Shown piece after piece: positions 7,482-14,408 of a DNA stretch of 21,063 bases (position 1 is its first letter; every line of letters begins with the position of its first letter). The position numbers were made by a program, and so were the translations under genes. Location: the NCBI GenBank assembly GCA_002730475.1, contig PCAG01000057.1, positions 1-21,063 on the forward strand, read 5' to 3'. The stretch is from Spirochaetales bacterium. GTDB lineage: Bacteria; Desulfobacterota_D; UBA1144. The notes under the pieces are model-generated. The model did not search any database. It saw only the letters and a program-made list of their open reading frames with translations, and was not told where the DNA came from.

Positions 7482-8375
7482 CTATGTGTTCTCTTTCACT
7501 AATTGCGGTATGTCCGATAATTTCTCTGCTACATATACCCCGGAGTTTCTTAGTAGTCGAGCTTTATCAGATGGGCTACCACGGCCACGTTCAACTATAG
7601 CACCTGCATGTCCAAAACGTATGCCTTGCATGCGGTCGGCAAATCTTCCGGCAATAAATGCAACAATTGGAAGTCTGCATGAATTTGCATTAAGATACTC
7701 TGATAGGCGCTCCTCCATTGTGCCTCCAGGTTCACAGAATAGCACCAAAGCTTTTGTTTCTTGGTCTTTTTCATAAAGAGGTAGTAGATCTAGAAATGTG
7801 CTTCCTACTATTGGATCGCCTCCTATACTTACACATGTGCTTTGGCCAATACCAGACTGTGTGAGTTGATTAGCAATTTCAGTCATCATACCTCCGCTAC
7901 GCGACATAATTCCTACTGGACCTTGCATATATGCTCTACGCACATCTTTGGCATTACCGCCACACATTCCTATTCGTGTGCGATTAGGTGATATAACCCC
8001 TAGAGTATTAGGACCAATGACTCTTGCATCTAGTTGAGTAGCATTTTCGATAATTGTCACGACATCTCGACGTGGTATTCTTTCAGTGACTATTACGAGG
8101 AGTTTTATTTCGGCAGCTAGTGCTTCAAGTGCAGCATCTCTAACAAAAGGAGCTGGCACTGCAATCACTGTAGCATCAGCGTTGTGTGACTGTTTAGCTG
8201 CTTGTACTGTATCGAATACTTGTACATTGTGTATAGTTTGCCCACCTTTGCCTGGAGTAACTCCGGCAACTATCTGAGCTCCATATTGAATCGACTCTTT
8301 GGTGAAGACTGATGCCTCACGTCCTGTAATCCCCTGTACGATAATACGAGAATTGGAATCTGCTAAAATCGGCAT
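7482..8375 (-). CDS. Acyl-CoA ligase (succinyl-/malyl-CoA ligase type), alpha subunit
   Basis: This 297-residue protein has the SucD/MtkB architecture: an N-terminal CoA-binding Rossmann domain (QGITGREAS at 14-22, VTPGKGG at 39-45, AVPAPF) and a C-terminal ligase domain with GIMSRSGGMMTE, SIGGDPIVGSTFLDLL and the phosphohistidine His256 in RFGHAGAIVERGRGS. The reaction is ATP (or GTP) plus CoA plus a dicarboxylate giving the acyl-CoA, through a phospho-His intermediate. The usual GEIGG segment is CEPGG here and the loop after the active His is changed, so the substrate may not be succinate. The ATG overlaps the end of the beta-subunit gene by 13 bases, showing tight coupling. The fumarase and CitE-like lyase in the same run point to malate or a related hydroxyacid (inference). 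Confidence 0.88.
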   Translation of the reverse strand: MPILADSNSRIIVQGITGREASVFTKESIQYGAQIVAGVTPGKGGQTIHNVQVFDTVQAAKQSHNADATVIAVPAPFVRDAALEALAAEIKLLVIVTERIPRRDVVTIIENATQLDARVIGPNTLGVISPNRTRIGMCGGNAKDVRRAYMQGPVGIMSRSGGMMTEIANQLTQSGIGQSTCVSIGGDPIVGSTFLDLLPLYEKDQETKALVLFCEPGGTMEERLSEYLNANSCRLPIVAFIAGRFADRMQGIRFGHAGAIVERGRGSPSDKARLLRNSGVYVAEKLSDIPQLVKENT

Positions 8376-9535
8376 TTGATTGAGTCCACGGCTTCGTCGA
8401 TACTGGTTTCTCGGCCAAAGTAAGACACTTTATAATGGTCCAGGATATCGTAGCCTTCCTTTTCCCAGGAGCCTGGAATTCTGAAAACACTAATTACATC
8501 TTTTGGGATAAGCCCTAATTCAACTATGCCTTTTATTACACCGCGAGCTACAAGATCAGTGCGAGTATTGCTGACCACATTCATGATTACTGCGAGTTTA
8601 TCTACAGATGGTTGCTGCAAAATGAGTTTGGTGAGCTCTTTTACTTTTTTTACACTGGGGTTGCCACCAATCTCACAATAATTGGCAGGATTTAAGCCAG
8701 CATTTAGTACTGCATCAAATATTGTCATGCTAGCTCCTCCACCACCCATTAACATGCCTAAATTACCATCAAATGCAACTAGTCGTCCCGCTACGCCTCT
8801 ATGGTCACTGCTGTCTATTTCTTTGGCTAATTGTTCGAAATCTGAAGTTTGCAGAACCAGATCATTGGAGTATGGTACATGCTTGAGCAGTTCTTTTTGT
8901 CGAAATAGTGCGTCGTCATCTAATTCCATATGCACGTCTGCGATTACCCATTCGTGATCAGATGTCAATATTAATGGATTGACTTCCAGTAGGAGTGCGT
9001 CCGATTGTATAAAACAGGTGACTAATGCTGTGATAATACGCGATAGATTTAACAAATCCTTGCTTTCATATCCTAGTTCTATGGCGATTTGTCTGCCTAT
9101 GTAATCAGGAGGAGGAAGTTGAGGCGAAAATATTGCCCTAGCTATTTTGTCTGATTTCTCTACATCTATCCCGCCTGATACTGATCCTAATATCACTCCT
9201 GTGCGACTGTCAGCGTCATATGTGATTCCCAGGAATATTTCTGAATTAACAGATAGCTTCTCTTCTAATAATATGTTGTTGGCAGAGTAATTGTTTATTG
9301 TTGTTTGTAGGAGAACAGCTGCTTCGTTTTTGGCTTCGTCTGGTGTTTGGGCGAATTTTACGCCTCCAGCTTTCATGCGACCACTGCTAGGAATTTGTAC
9401 TTTTAAAACTACTGGCCTGGATAGGCTGTCTGCAGCATTAAAAGCTTCCATTGGGGAGGTCACCACTGTGCCTTGTGGTATTGCTAAGGAATGTTTGCTT
9501 AGGATTGTTTTAGCATCGATTTCCAGTATTTTCAC
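8363..9535 (-). CDS. Acyl-CoA ligase (succinyl-/malyl-CoA ligase type), beta (ATP-grasp) subunit
   Basis: With the start I prefer, a GTG at 9535, this is a 390-residue ATP-grasp subunit beginning KILEIDAKTILSKHSLAIPQG, the family's usual N-terminus. AAGG lies eight bases before the GTG. The longer TTG start at 9541 would leave only two bases and is less likely. Landmarks are Lys45 (VVLKVQ), GRMKAGGVK at 52-60 (usually GRGKAGGV), LLEEKL near 89-94, SVSGGIDVEKS, the Mg-binding EVNPL at 184-188 with Asp200, ALFRQKEL, and the C-terminal MGGGGASMTIFD, EIGGNPS and NVVSNTRTDL. The C-terminal nucleotide-side motifs differ from textbook SucC, so it may be a distinct substrate subfamily. It is the first gene of the minus-strand operon. 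Confidence 0.87.
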   Translation of the reverse strand: MKILEIDAKTILSKHSLAIPQGTVVTSPMEAFNAADSLSRPVVLKVQIPSSGRMKAGGVKFAQTPDEAKNEAAVLLQTTINNYSANNILLEEKLSVNSEIFLGITYDADSRTGVILGSVSGGIDVEKSDKIARAIFSPQLPPPDYIGRQIAIELGYESKDLLNLSRIITALVTCFIQSDALLLEVNPLILTSDHEWVIADVHMELDDDALFRQKELLKHVPYSNDLVLQTSDFEQLAKEIDSSDHRGVAGRLVAFDGNLGMLMGGGGASMTIFDAVLNAGLNPANYCEIGGNPSVKKVKELTKLILQQPSVDKLAVIMNVVSNTRTDLVARGVIKGIVELGLIPKDVISVFRIPGSWEKEGYDILDHYKVSYFGRETSIDEAVDSIKCRF

Positions 9536-9604
9536 TATCAATACCTTGTAAAGCAGTCTTGTACGGATTGGCTATGACACTAACATTCAGTACATTTTTG
9601 GGTC

Positions 9605-9630
9605 ACGGATGCCATCAACAGATGCCATCA
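9605..9630. repeat. Tandem 13-bp direct repeat in the operon leader
   Basis: ACGGATGCCATCA (9605-9617) is followed directly by ACAGATGCCATCA (9618-9630), with 12 of 13 bases identical. It lies 70-95 bases upstream of the CoA-ligase beta start, in the divergent intergenic region. It could be a paired regulator-binding site or part of the 5' leader. No regulator gene is in the window. Confidence 0.55.
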
Positions 9631-9660
9631 TCAGTACGTTGAATACAATATATAGACTTT

Positions 9661-9666
9661 ATTATA
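9661..9666 (-). promoter_or_regulatory. Candidate -10 element for the minus-strand operon
   Basis: The minus strand reads TATAAT here, about 125 bases before the first gene of the minus-strand operon. No convincing -35 hexamer is seen at 16-18 bases upstream (the sequence there is near ACGTTC), so activator dependence would be needed if it is real. The leader would then contain the 13-bp tandem repeat. Confidence 0.3.
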
Positions 9667-9750
9667 CTATTTACCTCATTATCGAACGTCCGTTTATACG
9701 GTTCGCGCATCATTACTTTATAGAATGTGTACAACAACATAACTAAGGAA

Positions 9751-9779
9751 TTGACAGTATATATGCGATTATATATAAT
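9751..9779 (+). promoter_or_regulatory. Perfect consensus sigma-70 type promoter
   Basis: TTGACA at 9751-9756 and TATAAT at 9774-9779 are separated by exactly 17 bases, the optimal arrangement. Transcription should begin near 9786 and read the SDR, enolase and second SDR genes, leaving a leader of about 35 nt. A 20-bp palindrome covers the -10 box, so the promoter is probably strong but repressed. Confidence 0.85.
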
Positions 9780-9783
9780 CGCA
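9764..9783. promoter_or_regulatory. 20-bp perfect palindrome over the -10 box, probable operator
   Basis: TGCGATTATATATAATCGCA reads the same on both strands without a mismatch. It covers the end of the promoter spacer, the whole -10 hexamer and four bases after it. A site of this size and symmetry in this position fits a dimeric repressor (for example of the GntR, LacI or IclR type, inferred) that blocks polymerase until an inducer, probably a sugar acid, is present. No regulator is encoded in the window. Confidence 0.65.
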
Positions 9784-9820
9784 ATAATCGTTTGTAGTAG
9801 ATCCTGTGGGTGATATGACA

Positions 9821-10570
9821 ATGTTTAATTTGAAAAGTAAAAAGGCAATTGTTACTGGTGGTGGCGGGGGCATTGGTAGTGCAATGGGCCAGGCACTATA
9901 TGATGCAGGTGCTCAAGTTTTGCTCGTTGGTAGATCAGAAAGCGTTAATCAGGCCGCTGGTAATATTGGAACCAGAGAAAAACCAGTGAAATCGTTGCGT
10001 GCTGATCTTAGCGATTACGAAAAGTTGGAAAGTGTTTTCAAACAATGTGTGGATCGTTTGGGAGGTTTAGACATAATGGCAGTGTGTCATGGAACGTTAC
10101 ACGTTGCTGAAGCTACTGATCATGACAAAGAAGGTTGGGATAAAACTATTAGTGTTAACCTGACATCGGTGTTTAGTCTGAATCAACTAGCTGGTCGTCA
10201 GATGATTCAGCAAGGTAGTGGGAAAATAATAAATATTGCTTCTATGTTGAGTTTTTCCGGCGGATTAATGGCCACGTCGTATGCGGCTAGTAAAGGTGGA
10301 GTAGCACAATTGACAAAAGCATTAGCGAATGAATGGTCTAGCAAAGGCGTTAATGTAAATGCTATAGCACCTGGTTATATACAAACAAAACTGAATAAGC
10401 ATATTTGGAGTGATCCTGTTAGAAATCAACAGATTCTTGATCGTCTTCCAAGTGGTCGCTGGGGACTGCCTTCGGACCTGATGGGTGCAACTGTATTCTT
10501 GTCGTCAGCTGCGTCGGATTATGTACATGGTGTAATTCTTCCGGTTGATGGCGGTTGGTTAGCCAGATAA
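9821..10570 (+). CDS. Short-chain dehydrogenase/reductase (gluconate 5-/2-deoxygluconate dehydrogenase-like)
   Basis: This 249-residue classical SDR has the NAD(P)-binding TGGGGGIG at 12-19 and catalytic Ser141, Tyr154 and Lys158 (INIAS and SYAASKGG). The PG motif is IAPGYIQT and the C-terminus is LPVDGGWLAR. The segment that is usually NNAG reads VCHGT here, an uncommon variant near the cofactor. I chose the ATG at 9821 because GGTGAT lies six bases upstream and the protein then begins MFNLKSKKAIVTG, as in KduD/gluconate-dehydrogenase-like SDRs. Two earlier in-frame starts (GTG 9806, ATG 9815) are less well placed. It is the first gene after the operator-bearing promoter. Its probable role is oxidation or reduction of a hydroxyl on a sugar, polyol or sugar acid that the next enzyme dehydrates. 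Confidence 0.87.
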   Translation: MFNLKSKKAIVTGGGGGIGSAMGQALYDAGAQVLLVGRSESVNQAAGNIGTREKPVKSLRADLSDYEKLESVFKQCVDRLGGLDIMAVCHGTLHVAEATDHDKEGWDKTISVNLTSVFSLNQLAGRQMIQQGSGKIINIASMLSFSGGLMATSYAASKGGVAQLTKALANEWSSKGVNVNAIAPGYIQTKLNKHIWSDPVRNQQILDRLPSGRWGLPSDLMGATVFLSSAASDYVHGVILPVDGGWLAR

Positions 10571-10658
10571 GTGCATTAAAGGCCAAGGATATCACCTCAT
10601 ATAGTACGTTGTTTGATCAAGTATACGTATTTGTTATGTGTATTTATGTGCATTAAAG
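10571..10658. repeat. 11-bp direct repeat in the SDR-enolase gap
   Basis: GTGCATTAAAG occurs at 10571-10581, directly after the SDR stop codon, and again exactly at 10648-10658, 77 bp downstream. Both lie in the 173-bp gap before the enolase gene. Seven helical turns would be about 74 bp, so phasing is only approximate. I see no clear promoter or terminator in the gap. A regulator site or a chance repeat are both possible. Confidence 0.35.
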
Positions 10659-10743
10659 TAGATTTTAGATTGTAAACACATGCTTATAGCAAGGTCCAAA
10701 TGTATTGCCATCGCCGAAAATCTATATAGGAGGTAAATAGTCA

Positions 10744-11874
10744 ATGACTAAAATCATCAAGATAGAGGGTTTGCCACTAGAATACCCAGAACCACATTAC
10801 AAAGGCACATTACGATATATTACATTGGCTCGTATCGAGACAGATGATGGGGTTGTTGGGTGGGGAGAATGCATCTCTCAGTTCCCTGAGTCTGCGCTGG
10901 CAACTAAGGTTATTATTGAGCGTGGTTTTGCTCCTATGTTAATTGGTGAAGATCCTCATGATGTTGATCGACTATGGAGCAAGATGATCGATCATGTATG
11001 GTGGATCGGTCCGGAAGGGATAGCGGCATTTGCAATAAGTGCGATTGATATGGCCCTTTGGGACACTAAGGGAAAATCTATGAACCTTCCAGTTTCTAAG
11101 CTGATAGGTGGTCAATTGCATGATAGTGTACCAGTGATGGCTTCGGTTATATTTGAAATGGAGGACATTAGTGAAACCGAGCGTGAATTTTCCTGGATGT
11201 GTGATCAAGGTTATGACATTGTGAAAGGTGGCTGGGGCATGCATCCGGGTGCTGTCTTTGGTGATGATCGTGACCGTGACCTCGAGTTAGTAAGACGTTT
11301 GCGAGATGTAGTGGGACCTGATCGTAAACTTGTAGTAGATACACCAGGTGTATGGGGTTTATGGGACGTGCCTAAAGCTATCCGAAGATTTCGCGACTTG
11401 GAAGAATACAATCTATTCTGGATTGAACAACCGTTGTTTCCTAGCGATTACGAAGGTCATGCGCGGTTACGCGCATCCGTTTCTACTCCTATAGGGACTG
11501 GTGAGGATGAATGGAATATTGAAGGCTATAAACGCCTAATAGATTCAAAAGGTGTGGATATTATTCAATTTGATCCTGGTCGTTGCCATGGAATAACTGG
11601 AGTAAGAAATGCAATTAAATTGGTTGAAGCGTCTAACTTGAAATACAGTCTGCATACGTGGAGTAGTGCTCTTAATACAGCTGCCAGCGTGCATTTGATG
11701 TCAATATCAAATCATGGTGTTTGTAAGGACTTTAAGCCTCATGAATCGCCAATGCAGCACGAACTTGTAAGTAATCCGTGGGAACAACAAAACGGCTTTA
11801 TTGCTGTACGTGATAATCCTGGTCTTGGCGTAGATATCCGGGAAGACATCGTAAAGAAATACATCTTCAAATAG
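10744..11874 (+). CDS. Enolase-superfamily (mandelate racemase-like) acid dehydratase
   Basis: This 376-residue protein has the capping domain and barrel of the enolase superfamily. Metal ligands are Asp199 (VVDTPGVWG), Glu228 (WIEQP) and Glu254 (GTGEDEWN). The general-base dyad is Asp277 (QFDPGRCHG) and His304 (SLHTWSS). The second-strand base motif is Lys161-Gly-Gly (VKGGWGM) rather than Lys-x-Lys, so only the first Lys is kept. The residue after Asp199 is Thr-Pro instead of Ala-Asn. The active site therefore resembles single-His-base acid-sugar dehydratases more than the other enolase-like gene at 2526-3671, and the substrates should differ. AGGAGGT lies nine bases before the ATG. The flanking SDRs suggest a pathway for an uncommon sugar acid. 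Confidence 0.87.
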   Translation: MTKIIKIEGLPLEYPEPHYKGTLRYITLARIETDDGVVGWGECISQFPESALATKVIIERGFAPMLIGEDPHDVDRLWSKMIDHVWWIGPEGIAAFAISAIDMALWDTKGKSMNLPVSKLIGGQLHDSVPVMASVIFEMEDISETEREFSWMCDQGYDIVKGGWGMHPGAVFGDDRDRDLELVRRLRDVVGPDRKLVVDTPGVWGLWDVPKAIRRFRDLEEYNLFWIEQPLFPSDYEGHARLRASVSTPIGTGEDEWNIEGYKRLIDSKGVDIIQFDPGRCHGITGVRNAIKLVEASNLKYSLHTWSSALNTAASVHLMSISNHGVCKDFKPHESPMQHELVSNPWEQQNGFIAVRDNPGLGVDIREDIVKKYIFK

Positions 11875-11906
11875 CAATAAACTTATGTTATAAGGAGGGC
11901 TTACAA

Positions 11907-12719
11907 ATGGCTAATTACAACGATAATGATGATCCTAGGCGCGCACTTATCACGGGAGGTGCCAATGGATTTGGTTTAGCCGCAGCACGTATCTTGATAT
12001 CACAGGGTTCCCAGGTGGCTATTGGGGATGTGGATGAAAAACAGCTTACAAAAGCAGCGAAAGAAATTGATAGCGCTAATTTGCTTCCTCTAAGCTTGGA
12101 TGTCACCTCTCGCGCATCTATTCAATTGGCTGTTGATGCATGCAACGAGAAATTTGGTGGGTTAGATACACTAATTAATAGTGCTGGTGTGATTGATATA
12201 TCTCCGCTATCTGAAGTAACTGAAGAAAAATGGGATTTTGTATTGGACGTAGATTTAAAAGGTGTTTTTTTTATGGCGCAAGCTGCAGCGCCGTTAATAT
12301 CTGAGAGTGGACGGGGTCGGATAGTAAATATAGGCTCAGATGCATCAAAAGTGGGTTTTGCCCAGATTCATGCGTATTGTGCCGCTAAACATGCTGTTGC
12401 CGGAGTAACAAAGTCATTGGCTGGCGAGCTTGCTCCTCATCAAGTCACTGTAAACTGTGTTTGTCCAGTAGGGTCACCCACTACAGGTATGGGTGAATGG
12501 GTTATGTCATGGAAAAAGGCTGCTACTGGTTTGACGCGGAAGGAAATTGAAGCATCTACAGCGGCCGATATTCCCTTAAAGCGTAACGCAACTGAAGCTG
12601 ATGTAGCCAATGCGATCATGTTTTTTCTGGCGGACTCATCTGATTTCTTGACTGGATTGATATTAGATGTTGATGGAGGTATGCTTAGTACTATCCCTAT
12701 CCCGGGTGCAGCTGATTAG
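11907..12719 (+). CDS. Short-chain dehydrogenase/reductase, NAD-type
   Basis: This 270-residue classical SDR has TGGANGFG at 17-24, Asp41 at the end of the second strand (AIGDVD, which favours NAD over NADP), NSAG at 91-94, and the catalytic Ser144 (NIGSDAS), Tyr157 and Lys161 (YCAAKHA). The Pro-containing motif is CPVGSPTTGMGEWV, and a longer insert after it forms the substrate lid. GGAGG lies eight bases before the ATG, and the gene follows the enolase by 32 bases, so it is the third member of the plus-strand group. A strong terminator follows. The likely role is oxidation of a hydroxy acid, sugar or polyol in the same pathway. The substrate is not readable from sequence. Confidence 0.87.
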   Translation: MANYNDNDDPRRALITGGANGFGLAAARILISQGSQVAIGDVDEKQLTKAAKEIDSANLLPLSLDVTSRASIQLAVDACNEKFGGLDTLINSAGVIDISPLSEVTEEKWDFVLDVDLKGVFFMAQAAAPLISESGRGRIVNIGSDASKVGFAQIHAYCAAKHAVAGVTKSLAGELAPHQVTVNCVCPVGSPTTGMGEWVMSWKKAATGLTRKEIEASTAADIPLKRNATEADVANAIMFFLADSSDFLTGLILDVDGGMLSTIPIPGAAD

Positions 12720-12742
12720 ATTATGATCACGCAATGTTAGCC

Positions 12743-12768
12743 TCGAAAACTGAGATTTTCGGTTTTTT
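12743..12768 (+). terminator. Rho-independent terminator after the SDR-enolase-SDR group
   Basis: CGAAAA pairs with TTTTCG across the six-base loop CTGAGA, with one extra T-G wobble pair at the base. The stem is followed by six T residues (12763-12768). It lies 24 bases after the stop codon of the second SDR and marks the end of that transcript. Confidence 0.75.
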
Positions 12769-13205
12769 ATATCCATAAATGTATGAGATACTGTATAGGT
12801 GCTAGGAAAGCAGTAGCGAGGTTTCGTGTAGGAATTGCGTAATTAGTAGATCTGATATTAATATACGTCAGTTTTCATTAGGTTTTGGTTGGGTAGAGCG
12901 TTAGTTGGATAAAAGTTGGATACTTGATTGTAACCGAGATTTTAGAAAACTAGTATATGTATGGGATAGATTTGCATAAGGTCGCATCTTTTCTCGCTTG
13001 TTACTTAGTCAGGTATGTAATTGACATTATCCAGAATTAATGCATTGTTCATTTGCTGACTGATAGTCCGATTATTTTCCCTGTCCTGTATTAGAACTGT
13101 GCTATCTAAATGTGATTGATAGATGTATACTAGTAATGTATCGTAGTTATTCATCAGTAGTTAAATATTATACAAGTTATACAAATAAATATATAGGAGG
13201 CAACA
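12769..13205. other. 437-bp noncoding stretch before the amino-acid transporter
   Basis: No credible gene is visible on either strand. It contains a TTGACA hexamer at 13021-13026 without a well-placed -10 box. A weak pair also occurs near 12928-12956 (TTGTAA, 17 bp, TAGTAT). A 9-base tandem repeat (TTATACAA plus one base, twice) lies at 13168-13185 just ahead of the gene. AGGAGG at 13195-13200 is the ribosome-binding site of the transporter's first gene. The region probably carries the transporter promoter and a long leader, but I cannot place the start of transcription. Confidence 0.5.
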
Positions 13206-14273
13206 ATGTCGAATAAGATGACAAGAGTGGTATCAGCGACATTTATAATGGTGCTGTTGGTGGCTTGTGCGCCGGCTGCGCCGGCTGCGGACGATTCAGC
13301 TGCTGCAGCCCCAAGCGGATATGGAACGACTTTATCTGCTACGCAGGATAGAGGAACCGTTTTATGTGGCTCCGCCTACTCAGTACCAGGGTTTGGAGTT
13401 GTGGCTGAGGATGGTTCGCATGTTGGCTATGATGTTGAATACTGCAGAGCAATCTCGGCTGCCATATTCGGTGAAGCTGATAATATCGAATTTCATGACC
13501 TTAGTTCAAAAGTGAGATTTACAGCTTTGGGAAGCGGTGAGGTAGATGTGCTAAGTCGTACTACTACTTGGACGCTCACTAGGGATACTGAGTTGGCCAC
13601 TAATTTTGTGCATACCACTTTCTATGATGGACAAGGAATGATGGTGCGTAAGGATAGTGGGCTTAGTACTTTGGAAGACCTGGATGGCGCTTCAATTTGC
13701 GTCACTACCGGCACTACTACTGAATTAAACTTGGCTGATCAGTTCGCCGCTGGAGGATTGGACTATGAACCAATCCTGTTTGAGGAAGCTGATGATACCT
13801 GGGGTGCTTATGAAGAAGGTCGTTGCGATGGTGTTACTACTGATAAGTCAGGTCTGAATGGAAGACGTACCTTGTTACAGAATCCTAAGGATCATATCAT
13901 TATGGAAGTAACCATGTCTAAAGAGCCTCTAGGACCAGTAGTGCGTCACGGTGATGACCAATGGTTTGATATAGTACAGTGGACTGTTTTCGCTATGATG
14001 CAAGCTGAAGAGTTCGGCATTACCTCTAGTAATGTTGATACATTCAAGGGCTCAGAAAATCCAAATATACGTAAACTCCTCGGTGAAGAAGGAGAGATGG
14101 GACAAAAGTTGGGTCTGAATGATGATTGGGCTTACAATATTATCAAGCTAGTAGGTAATATGGGTGAGGCCTATGACCAACATTTGGGTCCGAACACTCC
14201 CACAGCTATACCTCGGGGTCTAAATAGGTTGTATACCGATGGTGGACTGATGTATCCTCCACCAGTTCGCTAG
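13206..14273 (+). CDS. aapJ: General L-amino-acid ABC transporter, substrate-binding lipoprotein
   Basis: This 355-residue protein belongs to the family 3 solute-binding proteins, AapJ/BztA type. An N-terminal hydrophobic segment ends in the lipobox LVAC with Cys21, then an Ala/Pro/Asp-rich linker, so it should be anchored to the outer face of the membrane as a lipoprotein. Family landmarks are LSATQDRGTVLCG, the PGFG segment, GYDVEYCRAISAAIFG, VDVLSRTTTWTLTRD, the ICVTTGTTTELNLAD hinge region and the C-terminal GGLMYPPPVR. AGGAGG lies five bases before the ATG. It is the first gene of a complete transporter. Proteobacterial AapJ proteins are normally soluble periplasmic proteins, so the lipoprotein form points to a Gram-positive-like or Chloroflexota envelope. 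Confidence 0.92.
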   Translation: MSNKMTRVVSATFIMVLLVACAPAAPAADDSAAAAPSGYGTTLSATQDRGTVLCGSAYSVPGFGVVAEDGSHVGYDVEYCRAISAAIFGEADNIEFHDLSSKVRFTALGSGEVDVLSRTTTWTLTRDTELATNFVHTTFYDGQGMMVRKDSGLSTLEDLDGASICVTTGTTTELNLADQFAAGGLDYEPILFEEADDTWGAYEEGRCDGVTTDKSGLNGRRTLLQNPKDHIIMEVTMSKEPLGPVVRHGDDQWFDIVQWTVFAMMQAEEFGITSSNVDTFKGSENPNIRKLLGEEGEMGQKLGLNDDWAYNIIKLVGNMGEAYDQHLGPNTPTAIPRGLNRLYTDGGLMYPPPVR

Positions 14274-14291
14274 AGACAGAACAATAAAATA

Positions 14292-14334
14292 CAGTTAGGG
14301 ATGGGAAACTAGGATAATATACCATCCCTAACTG
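14292..14334 (+). promoter_or_regulatory. Perfect 13-bp stem-loop between binding-protein and permease genes
   Basis: CAGTTAGGGATGG (14292-14304) pairs without mismatch with CCATCCCTAACTG (14322-14334) across a 17-base loop. No T-tract follows, so it is not a classical terminator. In binding-protein-dependent transporters such a hairpin commonly protects the 3' end of the binding-protein mRNA and lowers permease expression. That role is inferred here. Confidence 0.7.
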
Positions 14335-14354
14335 GCGTCGGGGATAAGTAAACC

Positions 14355-14408
14355 ATGCGAGTTAAGTTTGCTGTTCTAAGTTGGCGGCTGGCTTGGTTCA
14401 AGTTATGA
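14355..14408 (+). CDS. Possible 17-residue leader peptide overlapping the permease start
   Basis: A short frame encodes MRVKFAVLSWRLAWFKL. Its TGA stop overlaps the permease ATG as ATGA. The upstream GGGGAT is a weak Shine-Dalgarno about nine bases away. The permease start itself lacks a good ribosome-binding site, so re-initiation after this peptide would explain how it is translated. The frame is short enough to occur by chance. Confidence 0.25.
   Translation: MRVKFAVLSWRLAWFKL

Noticed and set aside
9615..9821. 68-codon minus-strand open frame across the divergent intergenic region
   Set aside because: It runs antisense through a perfect promoter and operator, has a low-complexity composition and no ribosome-binding site, so it is not treated as a gene.
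13021..13026. TTGACA hexamer as the -35 box of the amino-acid transporter promoter
   Set aside because: No acceptable -10 hexamer lies 16-18 bp downstream, and it is about 180 bases from the gene.
12769..13205. Possible riboswitch or small RNA gene in the long gap
   Set aside because: I could not identify a conserved riboswitch core or a strong set of paired helices by eye; it is listed as noncoding only.
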